DNA of 21,826 nt from assembly GCA_947448105.1 (NCBI GenBank), contig CANFNE010000008.1, forward strand, positions 1 through 21,826, read 5' to 3'. This stretch comes from Burkholderiales bacterium. GTDB taxonomy: Bacteria > Pseudomonadota > Gammaproteobacteria > Burkholderiales > Burkholderiaceae_C. A program made the translations under genes and the position numbers. The stretch's first letter is position 1. Every line of letters begins with the position of its first letter. Of this stretch, positions 14,471 to 21,826 are shown piece by piece. The notes under the pieces were generated by a model that was not told the origin of the DNA, did not search any database, and saw only the letters and a program-made list of their open reading frames with translations.

Positions 14471-16462
14471 ATGACTCATCCGCCTACCCCCGACGCCGCG
14501 ACTACACGCCTCATCAAAATAATATCAGTCCAGGCGCAAGCGAGTACCGCTGCGCTAGACGCGGCAGTTCGCGGTGACGAAAAGGCCACCAGAAAATCGA
14601 TCGACGAAATTCGGGTACTTCGCTCGAAACTGCAAGATATCCCCCAGGAGGCGCGAAAACAGTTAGAGACCTTGACGCCTCTGGCCAAAACGAAAATCCA
14701 AGCCGATTTACAGCAAATCCAGCGGGCCGACAATTTCATACCGCTCTGGTGCCAACGGTATGCCCAAATCGCTAGCTATGAAGAACTCTGTAAAACGACG
14801 GAGGGCATCAATGCACATATTGATACCAGTCTTCCAACCGCGTGGGACTTTGACAAAGACATCATTGTTTTAACGACTGCGCAGCAAAGTATTTTCATTC
14901 CCGCGCTGATCGAACGCGGTCAAAAACGCATTATCACTACAAGGGAAATGCCGGTTGACGTGCCAGAGCAAGCGGGGGTCGTGTTCATTCACAGTATGGA
15001 CACCCTGCGCCAATACCTGCTCAAAATTGAGCGCCCCTACCCTGTTCGTATCGCAGCCGTGCATGAAACGGCCGACAATGAAAACCCCAACCCGGTCACG
15101 TGGGACGACATCAAGCAGGTCTTCACGCTTTTTCTGACCAATCAGAAAACCTTACGAACCTTTGGCAATCGATGGCTGACACAAGGCCTCAGCAATTTGC
15201 CTGAAATCGCCGCCAGCAGTCACCTAAGCGCACTCGGCAACTCGCTGCAAGGACTCCCGTTTGTCATTGTTGCACCCGGCCCATCCTTGGACAAAAATAT
15301 CCATTTGCTCCAACAATTAAAGGGGCGTGCAGTGGTGATGGCGGCAGCACAATGCGCCAAAGCACTGAGCAAAGCAGGCGTGGTGCCAGACTTCATCGTT
15401 GTGATTGATCCGGGCGATATCGCATATTTCCTAGATGACGTTGACACCCATGAGGTCGATGCCTTGCTCGTCGGAGTGTCATGCCATCCGGAATTTTTTA
15501 AGCGCAAATTCAAAAGGAATATCGTTATAAATTCGAACGCGCTTGCCGATCGCTGGATCTCCAATCTCTTCGAAGAAACGATACCTTTATCCTCAGCGGG
15601 CTCCGTGTCGGTTGCCAGTACGCATATCGCCAAATATCTGGGATGCGGCCCACTCATTTTGGTTGGCCAAGACCTTGCGCTTTCTGGCGGAAGGCAGTAC
15701 TCCACGCAATCCGCCAACAGCCAAACGGTAGCGCTGATCGACAACGAAGGGCAAACGCTTACCTTTAGCAATGTCTCCAAAGAGCAGGAAAAAATATTCG
15801 ATGCGACTGGCACCAGCAGCCAGGACACGATAGAACCGGTACTCACACTGCCCGGCTACTATGGTGGCACCGTCAACACACGGGCCAACTACTATATTTT
15901 TCATGGCGAGTTCGTCCACATTGCGCAGCAGGAAAAGCAAGCACCAACCCCAATCCCATTGCTCAACTGCACCGAAGGCGGTGCATTTATCGAAGGGTTC
16001 TTGCATATTCCTCTGAGTGAGGCAATCGACCGCTACATTCCAAACGAAGAAAAACACATCTCTGAGATTATTGCCAGGTCGACCGCGCAGGTCAAACAAG
16101 CCGAACGCTATCGCTTGATTACCAAAAAACTGGAGTTGATGAAAGTCAATCTGGAGGAAGCTATACGCATTGCAAAAAAATGCCAGTCCATGGTCAATCA
16201 AACCAAAAAGTTAGGCCAAAACAGCCAGCAGCTCAGCAGCCTAGAAAAAAAACTCATCAAAATCATGGCAGATCTTCCGGCGATGGCGCTGCCAAACCAG
16301 GACGAGATCCGGCAAGCGGTTGCGATGAGCGCCGACGCAAATACCGTCACAGAAAACTACGGTGCTGCAAGCATCCTTTACCAAAGCATCATCGCGACCG
16401 GTTCTATGATTTTGCCTCTGGTTAACACATCCCTGAGTACGTGTCGCAGCAGACCGCAGTAG
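14471..16462 (+). CDS. maf: Maf-type flagellin glycosyltransferase (MAF_flag10 / MptE-like domain)
   Basis: Maf (motility-associated factor) proteins transfer nonulosonic acids such as pseudaminic or legionaminic acid to Ser/Thr of flagellin in the cytoplasm before export. The start is ATG 14471 (663 residues); a GTG at 14432 is in frame but falls in a hairpin after fliC2. The central domain (about residues 255-430) shows the family's nucleotide-sugar fold: LPFVIVAPGPSLDKN near 263-276, AVVMAAAQCAKALSKAGVVP, DFIVVIDPGD, and SVSVASTHIAKYLGCGPLIL followed by VGQDLALSGG. An N-terminal helical region and a long helical C-terminal region (about 530-640) flank it. Position directly after fliC2 supports flagellin as the substrate. 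No nonulosonic acid synthesis genes are in the window, so the donor sugar is unknown. No obvious promoter is seen, so read-through from fliC2 is plausible. Confidence 0.85.
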   Translation: MTHPPTPDAATTRLIKIISVQAQASTAALDAAVRGDEKATRKSIDEIRVLRSKLQDIPQEARKQLETLTPLAKTKIQADLQQIQRADNFIPLWCQRYAQIASYEELCKTTEGINAHIDTSLPTAWDFDKDIIVLTTAQQSIFIPALIERGQKRIITTREMPVDVPEQAGVVFIHSMDTLRQYLLKIERPYPVRIAAVHETADNENPNPVTWDDIKQVFTLFLTNQKTLRTFGNRWLTQGLSNLPEIAASSHLSALGNSLQGLPFVIVAPGPSLDKNIHLLQQLKGRAVVMAAAQCAKALSKAGVVPDFIVVIDPGDIAYFLDDVDTHEVDALLVGVSCHPEFFKRKFKRNIVINSNALADRWISNLFEETIPLSSAGSVSVASTHIAKYLGCGPLILVGQDLALSGGRQYSTQSANSQTVALIDNEGQTLTFSNVSKEQEKIFDATGTSSQDTIEPVLTLPGYYGGTVNTRANYYIFHGEFVHIAQQEKQAPTPIPLLNCTEGGAFIEGFLHIPLSEAIDRYIPNEEKHISEIIARSTAQVKQAERYRLITKKLELMKVNLEEAIRIAKKCQSMVNQTKKLGQNSQQLSSLEKKLIKIMADLPAMALPNQDEIRQAVAMSADANTVTENYGAASILYQSIIATGSMILPLVNTSLSTCRSRPQ

Positions 16463-16534
16463 TTGCGCCAGAGGAACAAACGTCGCGAGCGCTTGACTCC
16501 TGAATGACTGAGGTGCCTCCGAATAGCAGACTCC

Positions 16535-17860
16535 TCATTTCCTCGCTTGCAGCACAATTTTATAATCCCCGATGATGTTATTGAAAAACTGCGCCGCCAG
16601 CGCAGGATCCGATACGTTCATCTGGTTCAATTTCTTTGCCAGAGCAGGGTCTGCCAAACGTTGATCCACCGATACGATTTTGAAATCTATATTCCAATAC
16701 AGTGCCAGCGGTGTATGACTGGTGCTTGATAAATACCATTGAATGGACTTTTCGCGGTCAAAATGCTCAAACGAGATGGGGAGCATAGGACGGACATGCG
16801 TAGGATCTTGAAAAAACCAGTCGTGCCGCGGGTGCGGTAGTACAAATTCGATGGTGCCACCGGGAGACATCACGCGGTACAACTCTTTGAAAAATATACT
16901 GATATCCCCGCTCAAATGCTCCAGAACCGAATGACAGAGCGCGAAGGCGACGGAATTTTCTTTCAACGGCCAATCCGGCTTGCTCAGATCAAATACCAGA
17001 TCCGCGCCGGACTCTTGGTACAAATCTGTATTGACCATATTGGTATTGAATTTTGAACCGGAACCCAGATTGACCCTTAGGCCCTCTGAATTTTCGATGT
17101 TCAAATATTCATCTCTGCGGGAATTCAAGGCTTGGAGTTGTTCGCTTAAATCCCGGACCACCATGGACGAATAAGCATTATTTAAGAAATATATATTTCT
17201 TTCATTCATTTTACCCAGGACAGCTTGAAATATTTCGTTCGACAAAGAAATAGAGCTGTAAGGGATTTCCGCGTTTTTTACAATAAACAGATGCCGGATC
17301 CCCTCCTCTGCATCAACATACGCATCAAAATTTTCAACTTGTAATTCCTCAAGCCCTGCAGTTTCTTCAATGAGCTGGGTCTGCACCAACGGGCCGGAAC
17401 GCTCCCCGCCTGCGGCGTTCAACTGCAAGGAGTGAACCAAAGAACTCAGATCGAAGGAATCCGAGGAACAATGGATGAAATCGTGTCTGATCTTGACGGG
17501 GTATTCGTAAGGATTTGAAGGAATGAAGCGCAAACCCGAAGAATTCAATTCCGGCAAAGCGTGGTGAATATCATTCAGATTTAATGAATATCCTCTGTAT
17601 TTTTCAATTGCACTTAATTTGCATAAAAATTTCGAGAAATCATTTTTCGAATCCTGACCGGGAAACTCGTCGGACCACGCTTTGACTTCAATGAAATTCA
17701 TCACATCGATCAAATAATAATTAGCTGTAATTTCCTTGGTCAGCCAAAGTACAATCTTTTTATCAGGGTTGTATTTTTCAGCCAAACGGATGGCAACCCA
17801 ACTGCTGAATTCAATCTGGTCTATTTTTAGGTCGAAATCGAAAAAATGAATGTATTTCAT
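16535..17860 (-). CDS. Class I SAM-dependent methyltransferase with unidentified N-terminal half
   Basis: The C-terminal half (about residues 255-400) is a Methyltransf_11-like domain. It has the glycine-rich SAM motif VNLGSGSKF (263-271), an acidic post-I segment (TDLYQE), a motif II region with CHSVLEHLSGD (309-319), and GGTIEFVLPHPRHDWFFQDP followed by THVRP (334-358). That last histidine-rich segment is seen in methyltransferases of polysaccharide clusters. The N-terminal 200 residues, beginning MKYIHFFDFDLKIDQIEFSS, I do not recognise; they could be a glycosyltransferase-like fold or a partner-binding domain. The ATG overlaps the stop of the upstream gene (ATGA, 17857-17860), so the two are co-translated. 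Base composition is clearly A+T richer than in the flagellar genes. A likely role is methylation of a sugar on flagellin or another surface glycan (inference). It converges on maf with 72 bases between the stops. Confidence 0.75.
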   Translation of the reverse strand: MKYIHFFDFDLKIDQIEFSSWVAIRLAEKYNPDKKIVLWLTKEITANYYLIDVMNFIEVKAWSDEFPGQDSKNDFSKFLCKLSAIEKYRGYSLNLNDIHHALPELNSSGLRFIPSNPYEYPVKIRHDFIHCSSDSFDLSSLVHSLQLNAAGGERSGPLVQTQLIEETAGLEELQVENFDAYVDAEEGIRHLFIVKNAEIPYSSISLSNEIFQAVLGKMNERNIYFLNNAYSSMVVRDLSEQLQALNSRRDEYLNIENSEGLRVNLGSGSKFNTNMVNTDLYQESGADLVFDLSKPDWPLKENSVAFALCHSVLEHLSGDISIFFKELYRVMSPGGTIEFVLPHPRHDWFFQDPTHVRPMLPISFEHFDREKSIQWYLSSTSHTPLALYWNIDFKIVSVDQRLADPALAKKLNQMNVSDPALAAQFFNNIIGDYKIVLQARK

Positions 17861-18534
17861 TTCCAGTTATCCTTTACGAAGGGCAAATGCGAAACTTCAT
17901 GCGGTTTTGGACGGCCATGGAAATCAACGATCTTCACCCCTTTTTCAATTTGAGTCGGAATGATCATAGAATTATTTTTGACCTGGGCAAGATTGAACTT
18001 CAGTGATCTTTTGAATTTCGGAAAAATCTCATCGATCCACAAGACGTCATTCAATTGTGGATAAATCCAGCCTTGGTCACCGGCTCCGGTATAGGTTTCG
18101 TTGGTAGGCAACTCAGTCGCAAACCGATCATAAATATATTGCAAGGATCCACTCTTAAAAATCATAAAGGAGGAGGAAAACTTGCAATTTCGCCACTGGA
18201 TGGCATCGGTATAGGCGGCCATTTGCTTGGTATTAGAAAACGCATATTCCAGCTCTTCTTGGATGGAATCGATGATGATCAAGTCCACGTCCATTACCAC
18301 GTTCCAACCTTCGGGCATCGAGCGATCAAACGTCAGCACCTTGTTCCACCAACTCTTCACATTCAGCTGGGGTTGCAGAGGATGGATTCCAGCATCCAAT
18401 TCTGCGGGTCGCTCTGTGATGCAATAGGCGTCAAAATCCATGCCCGCATGGCGGCGCATCATATTGACCGATTTATTGGCGTATTCCATTGAGTAGGGGC
18501 CGCCACAGGTAATGATGAAATTAAACTTTTTCAT
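17857..18534 (-). CDS. Small DXD-containing glycosyltransferase-like protein
   Basis: The 225-residue product resembles GT-A fold nucleotide-sugar transferases of the kind found in glycan clusters. It has an N-terminal beta strand (MKKFNFIITCGGPYSMEYAN), SWWNKVLTFDRSMPEGWNVV, then MDVDLIIIDSI with Asp82-Val-Asp84 as a candidate metal and nucleotide-sugar binding DXD motif. Further on are SSFMIFKSGS (120-129) and GAGDQGWIYPQLND (150-163), a pattern of acceptor-site residues common in such enzymes. No membrane segment is apparent, so it is cytoplasmic. It lies between the TPR O-GlcNAc transferase gene (64 bases upstream) and the methyltransferase (4-base overlap), suggesting one glycan-building unit. 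Sugar specificity cannot be read from the sequence. The gene is A+T-rich compared with the flagellar block. Confidence 0.65.
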   Translation of the reverse strand: MKKFNFIITCGGPYSMEYANKSVNMMRRHAGMDFDAYCITERPAELDAGIHPLQPQLNVKSWWNKVLTFDRSMPEGWNVVMDVDLIIIDSIQEELEYAFSNTKQMAAYTDAIQWRNCKFSSSFMIFKSGSLQYIYDRFATELPTNETYTGAGDQGWIYPQLNDVLWIDEIFPKFKRSLKFNLAQVKNNSMIIPTQIEKGVKIVDFHGRPKPHEVSHLPFVKDNWK

Positions 18535-18598
18535 TTATTCTTTCAGTAACTTTCCGTAAAACGGGTGGGTTGATTTTCCGATGCTCAGCGAGATATTA

Positions 18599-20431
18599 TC
18601 AGAGCGCACCAATGGAATGACTTGCGCTTTGTACCAAAGGCAAAAGCCTATCCTCCAAATTGCGGACAAAGCGCGGCGTGTCAAACAAGACACCGCCCGA
18701 ATGCACTGCTTGCAGTTGCGCGCGCAGCTGCGCCATTTCCTGGGGCTGGTTTGCCAAGGCAACGGCCTTCTCTTCGTAATCTTTTAAATTAAAAGTAATC
18801 AGCGATTCCAGACCGGCGGCGGTCAGCAAAGCACCCGCCATGCGCGATGCAAAGGAACGGCCTGTTAATGTCAGCAAGGGCAAGCCCATCCACAACGCGT
18901 CATTGGCGGTGGTGCCGGCGTTGAAGGGGAAACTGTCCAGAAACAAATCCGCCGTCTGGTAACGCGCCAGGTAATTCTCGGGCGATACACGCGGGGCAAA
19001 CAGCAGGCGCTGCGGGTCTACGCCACGTGCAACCGCCTCTTTGCACATATTGGCCTGTGACCAGGGGTTGTCCCCCAAGAGCCAAAGCACGCTGCCCGGT
19101 ACGCGCGTAAGAATGCGCATCCAGGCATCAAATACCTCGGGCGTAAATTTATAGTTGTTATTGAACGAGCAAAATACAAAACCCTGCTCTGGCAGGTGGC
19201 ACTCCTGCCGGCTGGGCTTGTTTCCTACCGGGCGCTTGCGGTCACTGACCTGGTAGACGTCGGGCATGTACAACGGTCGCTCGGAATAATGCACCGCCTC
19301 GTTTTCAGGAATCAGGAAACGGTCGGCAATGACATAATCAATCGACGGCAGGCCGGTCGTGGCCGGCAGGCCAAGATAGGTAATTTGGACGGGTGCCGGC
19401 CGGTAAGACAGGATATTGGCGCGCGCCCCCGCCGTTTGTCCTTGCAAGTCCACCAAAATATCAATTTCATCGCGCCGTATTTGTTGGGCAGCCGCTTCGT
19501 CCGACATCTGGTCGATGCGCGTGAAGTGGTCCATTGCGTCGATCACACGCTGGCGCATCGCCGAGCCGTCCAAGGGGCTCCAGCAGTAACCGTAGACCTC
19601 AAAGCGTTCGCGGTCGTGCAGCTCAAACAACTCCACCGTGAGCAAGGACACCGGGTGCAGACAAAAGTCACCCGAGCAATAGCCGATGCGAATTTTCTTG
19701 TGGCCATAACCTGCGGCCTTGGCCAGTTTGGGGGCGTCCAGCAGAACTTTCTTTTTGACATAGCGCTGCGCTGCTTCCAACTGCGCTGCCGGATCGTCCG
19801 AAATACTCAAGAGCGAAAGCGCAGATGTCGCGTCTTTCATGAATTGCGGCTTCACACCGGGCACGGGGATGTAGGTGGGCCACGCGCATTGCTTTTGCCG
19901 CAAGGAGATCCAGTGGTGCAGCACATCCACCTGCTCAGACTCCAAAGCCAGGCTTTGGGTCAGCATGGCCGAAGCTTCGTCGAACTGCTTTTTCGTCTCG
20001 AGCACGCGTCCGAGCTGGTTGAACGCCATCACCAGCAGCGGTTTGTTGTCGGGCGCGGCCGCATTGGCATGCTCCACCACCCAGCGCCACTCCTCAACGG
20101 CCTCGTCGAGTTTGCCCAGGCGCTCCAGCGACGTACCGAGGTTGAGCCGAGGCTGGATAAACGCCGGCGCCAGGCGTATGGCGCGGCGGTATGCCGCCTC
20201 GGCCCCGGCAAGATCATTCTCATTGCTCAGGGTTGCGCCCAGGTTGAACTGAACAATGTGCTCGTAGGGCGAGGCCGGATTGCGCGCCAGCCAGGTCTGG
20301 TACAACACCGCCGCCAACGGACGCAGCGCCAGCGCCTCCAGGCGCGACGCGCCGTCGATCAAGGCGGTGAATTCAAGCTTGCCTTGCCAGGCCAGGAGCA
20401 GGTCTTGGGTGTATTTTTCAGGGACGGACAA
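18599..20431 (-). CDS. TPR-containing O-GlcNAc transferase-like glycosyltransferase (GT41, SPINDLY type)
   Basis: GT41 enzymes transfer GlcNAc (or fucose, in plant SPINDLY) to Ser/Thr of cytoplasmic proteins. I start at TTG 20431 (610 residues) because AAGGAT (20438-20443 on this strand) lies six bases before it and the product begins MSVPEKYTQDLLL. The frame runs back to a GTG at 20542, but that extension has no ribosome site or homology I recognise. Residues about 60-165 contain TPR-like helices (FNLGATLSNENDLAGAEAAY, LNLGTSLERLGKLDEAVEEW). The catalytic part has GYCSGDFCLHPVSLLTVELF with His259, matching the HP(T/V)S histidine of O-GlcNAc transferase. It also has FCSFNNNYKFTPEVFDAWMR with Lys428, matching the OGT lysine, then RVPGSVLWLL, LFLDSFPFNAGTTANDALWM and GLPLLTLTGRSFASRMAGAL. 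All key features are present. Flagellin is a plausible substrate given the location, but unproven. Confidence 0.88.
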   Translation of the reverse strand: MSVPEKYTQDLLLAWQGKLEFTALIDGASRLEALALRPLAAVLYQTWLARNPASPYEHIVQFNLGATLSNENDLAGAEAAYRRAIRLAPAFIQPRLNLGTSLERLGKLDEAVEEWRWVVEHANAAAPDNKPLLVMAFNQLGRVLETKKQFDEASAMLTQSLALESEQVDVLHHWISLRQKQCAWPTYIPVPGVKPQFMKDATSALSLLSISDDPAAQLEAAQRYVKKKVLLDAPKLAKAAGYGHKKIRIGYCSGDFCLHPVSLLTVELFELHDRERFEVYGYCWSPLDGSAMRQRVIDAMDHFTRIDQMSDEAAAQQIRRDEIDILVDLQGQTAGARANILSYRPAPVQITYLGLPATTGLPSIDYVIADRFLIPENEAVHYSERPLYMPDVYQVSDRKRPVGNKPSRQECHLPEQGFVFCSFNNNYKFTPEVFDAWMRILTRVPGSVLWLLGDNPWSQANMCKEAVARGVDPQRLLFAPRVSPENYLARYQTADLFLDSFPFNAGTTANDALWMGLPLLTLTGRSFASRMAGALLTAAGLESLITFNLKDYEEKAVALANQPQEMAQLRAQLQAVHSGGVLFDTPRFVRNLEDRLLPLVQSASHSIGAL

Positions 20432-20437
20432 TTTATA

Positions 20438-20443
20438 ATCCTT
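20438..20443 (-). promoter_or_regulatory. Ribosome binding site deciding the TTG start of the GT41 gene
   Basis: On the minus strand AAGGAT is followed by six bases and TTG (20431-20429). No comparable site precedes the GTG at the far end of the frame (20542), so the shorter protein is preferred. Confidence 0.6.
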
Positions 20444-20584
20444 ATGGCAATAAATAAAAATACGTGAATCACATCTGCACACATCAAAAAACAGTGTGCC
20501 TGCGGCAAGAGCGAATTTGCCTACAATCCTCGAATAAGGCACCTGATCGTAAACCGCCCTTGCCTACCCGGCCTGCCTTCAGGC

Positions 20585-20596
20585 CAAGTGCACTTG
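20585..20596. repeat. 12-base palindrome in the divergent intergenic region
   Basis: CAAGTGCACTTG is a perfect palindrome lying in the 256-base gap between the divergent GT41 and UDP-xylose synthase genes. It could be an operator for a dimeric regulator, though one such word can arise by chance. I saw no convincing -35/-10 pair on either strand in this gap. Confidence 0.3.
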
Positions 20597-20687
20597 TCAA
20601 ACATTCGATTCAGCGAAGCAGGTAATGCATACACCGATGCCTCAGATTATCTTAGGCAACACCCCATTTTCTTAGAAATGTAAATCT

Positions 20688-21629
20688 ATGACCGCGAAAA
20701 AAATACTAGTAACTGGCGGCGCCGGCTTTTTGGGCAGCCACCTCTGTGACCGCTTGGTAGCGCGTGGCGACGACGTGCTGTGCGTAGACAATTTTTTTAC
20801 CGGTAGCAAGTCCAATGTAGCGCACCTGATGGGCCTGCCTAATTTTGAGCTAATGCGGCACGACGTCACCTTCCCTTTGTATGTGGAAGTTGACGAGATT
20901 TACAACCTGGCCTGCCCGGCCAGCCCGGTTCATTACCAATATGACCCGGTTCAAACTACAAAGACCAGTGTGCATGGTGCCATCAATATGCTGGGGTTGG
21001 CCAAGCGATGCAAGGCAAAGATATTGCAGGCGTCCACGTCGGAGGTTTATGGCGACCCTGAAATGCACCCGCAAAGTGAAAGCTATTGGGGCCACGTGAA
21101 CCCGATCGGTATTCGCAGTTGCTACGACGAGGGAAAGCGCTGCGCCGAAACCCTGTTTTTCGACTACCACCGCCAGCACCAGCTGCGTATCAAGGTGGTT
21201 CGTATATTTAATACCTACGGCCCGCGCATGCACCCCAATGATGGACGCGTGGTCAGCAATTTCATCATGCAAGCGCTACGGGGTGACGACATCACCCTCT
21301 ATGGCGACGGCCAGCAAACGCGCAGCTTTTGTTACGTCGATGACTTGCTAGATGCGATGGTGCGCATGATGGATACGCCCGACGAGTTTCCCGGTCCGGT
21401 CAACATTGGCAACCCGCAAGAGTTTACGATGGCAGAACTGGCAGCCGAAGTATTGGCTCTTACGGGTAGTAAGTCAAAAATTATCCACTTGCCTATTCCC
21501 GCAGACGACCCGCGCCAACGACGCCCGGATTTGACGTTGGCAAAAAAAATGCTGCAATGGGAACCAACCATTGCGCTGCGCCAAGGGCTGGAAAAGACAA
21601 TTAAGTATTTCTCAGATATTCGCCACTAG
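20688..21629 (+). CDS. uxs: UDP-glucuronate decarboxylase (UDP-xylose synthase), extended SDR family
   Basis: The enzyme converts UDP-glucuronate to UDP-xylose and CO2 with bound NAD. The 313-residue product is typical of bacterial UXS. It shows the Rossmann motif GGAGFLG (10-16) and DNFFTGSKSNVAHL. The UXS hallmark NLACPASPVHYQYDPVQTTK leads into TSVHGAINMLGLAKRCK. The active site has QASTSEVYGDP (114-124) and the catalytic pair Tyr146/Lys150 in SCYDEGKRCAE. The C-terminal part has RIFNTYGPRMHPNDGRVVSN, GDGQQTRSFCYVDDLLDAM and VNIGNPQEFTMAELAAEVLA. The ATG at 20688 fits family alignments, although no strong ribosome site precedes it. It is divergent from the GT41 gene and followed by the start of another + strand gene. 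The UDP-xylose could feed LPS, exopolysaccharide or a flagellar glycan. A dTDP-glucose dehydratase is an alternative I consider unlikely given the CPASPVHYQYDPV motif. Confidence 0.9.
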   Translation: MTAKKILVTGGAGFLGSHLCDRLVARGDDVLCVDNFFTGSKSNVAHLMGLPNFELMRHDVTFPLYVEVDEIYNLACPASPVHYQYDPVQTTKTSVHGAINMLGLAKRCKAKILQASTSEVYGDPEMHPQSESYWGHVNPIGIRSCYDEGKRCAETLFFDYHRQHQLRIKVVRIFNTYGPRMHPNDGRVVSNFIMQALRGDDITLYGDGQQTRSFCYVDDLLDAMVRMMDTPDEFPGPVNIGNPQEFTMAELAAEVLALTGSKSKIIHLPIPADDPRQRRPDLTLAKKMLQWEPTIALRQGLEKTIKYFSDIRH

Positions 21630-21748
21630 TAACGACGAAAAGGTATGATATTCATCGACTTTAGGCGCCGCTCAATACACAGCAGCTTCTGACCATGGCT
21701 GCAATGCCATCCTGCTACTACAGACAATAGAAATCCTGAGGATTATCA

Positions 21749-21826
21749 GTGTCACGCCATTTTTCGTTAAAAATAATTGTCGGGCAACAGCTTCCACTTG
21801 GAGTTAGTGAGTCCAAAACCAAGTTC
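21749..21826 (+). CDS. 5' end of an unidentified gene running off the window
   Basis: An open frame from GTG 21749 continues to the right edge (26 codons, beginning MSRHFSLKIIVGQQLPLGVS). GAGG at 21738-21741, seven bases before the GTG, supports translation. The segment is too short to assign a function. It lies 119 bases after the UDP-xylose synthase on the same strand, so it may be part of the same glycan cluster. The start could also be a chance open frame. Confidence 0.4.
   Translation, partial: MSRHFSLKIIVGQQLPLGVSESKTKF

Noticed and set aside
15526..15552. TATAAATT-N11-GCCGATCG, a sigma-28-like match inside maf
   Set aside because: The match is weaker (5 of 8 in the upstream box), it is intragenic, and no gene starts downstream in the same direction. 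It is likely chance.
16463..16534. Search for a bidirectional terminator between maf and the methyltransferase gene
   Set aside because: I found no stem with a T run on either strand; only a GAGG/CCTC pair with a two-base loop.
19196..20467. 423-codon open frame on the plus strand opposite the GT41 gene
   Set aside because: The minus strand carries unmistakable O-GlcNAc transferase motifs. The plus-strand product is Arg/Gln/His-rich without family features.
20477..20499. GCACAC/GTGTGC inverted repeat upstream of the GT41 gene
   Set aside because: Six-base arms with an 11-base loop and no associated promoter elements; not distinguishable from chance.
20594..20628. TTGTCA and TAATGC as a sigma-70 promoter for the UDP-xylose synthase gene
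   Set aside because: The spacer is 23 bases, too long for a standard sigma-70 promoter.

Overview
This window is the distal part of a large flagellar locus joined to a surface-glycan and glycosylation region. The protein set (FlgE to FlgL with L- and P-ring proteins, FliD, FlaG, short flagellins starting MSVINTN) marks a Gram-negative, peritrichous- or polar-flagellated proteobacterium. Gene style, base composition of roughly 60% G+C in the flagellar part, and the sigma-28 sites suggest a betaproteobacterium of the Burkholderiales, possibly a Comamonadaceae (Rhodoferax-like) species. That placement is inference from style, not from a search.

Positions 1-9901 (+ strand) hold the end of the rod/hook operon in the canonical order: flgE (3' part only), flgF, flgG, flgH, flgI, flgJ, flgK, flgL. 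The genes are tightly packed, with a 4-base ATGA overlap at flgJ/flgK. They encode the hook, the proximal and distal rod, the L ring, the P ring, the rod-cap protein and the two hook-filament junction proteins. FlgE and FlgK are strongly enlarged in their surface-exposed middles. FlgJ lacks the usual muramidase half.

Positions 9902-14432 hold the late filament genes: fliD (cap), flaG, and two 279-residue flagellins, fliC1 and fliC2. Sigma-28 type promoters with exactly 11-base spacers lie before fliD, flaG and fliC1. fliC2 instead follows a strong intrinsic terminator and has a near-consensus sigma-54 promoter (-24/-12) and a leader hairpin. The two flagellins may therefore be expressed at different stages.

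Positions 14433-21826 hold modification genes. A Maf-type (MAF_flag10/MptE-like) flagellin glycosyltransferase follows fliC2 on the + strand. Convergent to it on the - strand is a three-gene run, transcribed from right to left: a TPR/SPINDLY-type O-GlcNAc transferase (GT41), a small DXD glycosyltransferase-like protein, and a methyltransferase with an unidentified N-terminal half. Divergent from that run, on the + strand, are a UDP-glucuronate decarboxylase (UDP-xylose synthase) and the first codons of another gene that runs off the window. The two distal genes of the - strand run are visibly A+T richer than the flagellar genes, which suggests acquisition by transfer. Together these genes probably decorate flagellin, with some possibly serving LPS or exopolysaccharide.

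No stretch of more than 300 bases lacks a gene. The longest gaps are 13267-13531 (terminator, sigma-54 promoter, leader) and 20432-20687 (divergent promoter region). I saw no tRNA, rRNA, CRISPR array, insertion sequence or riboswitch.
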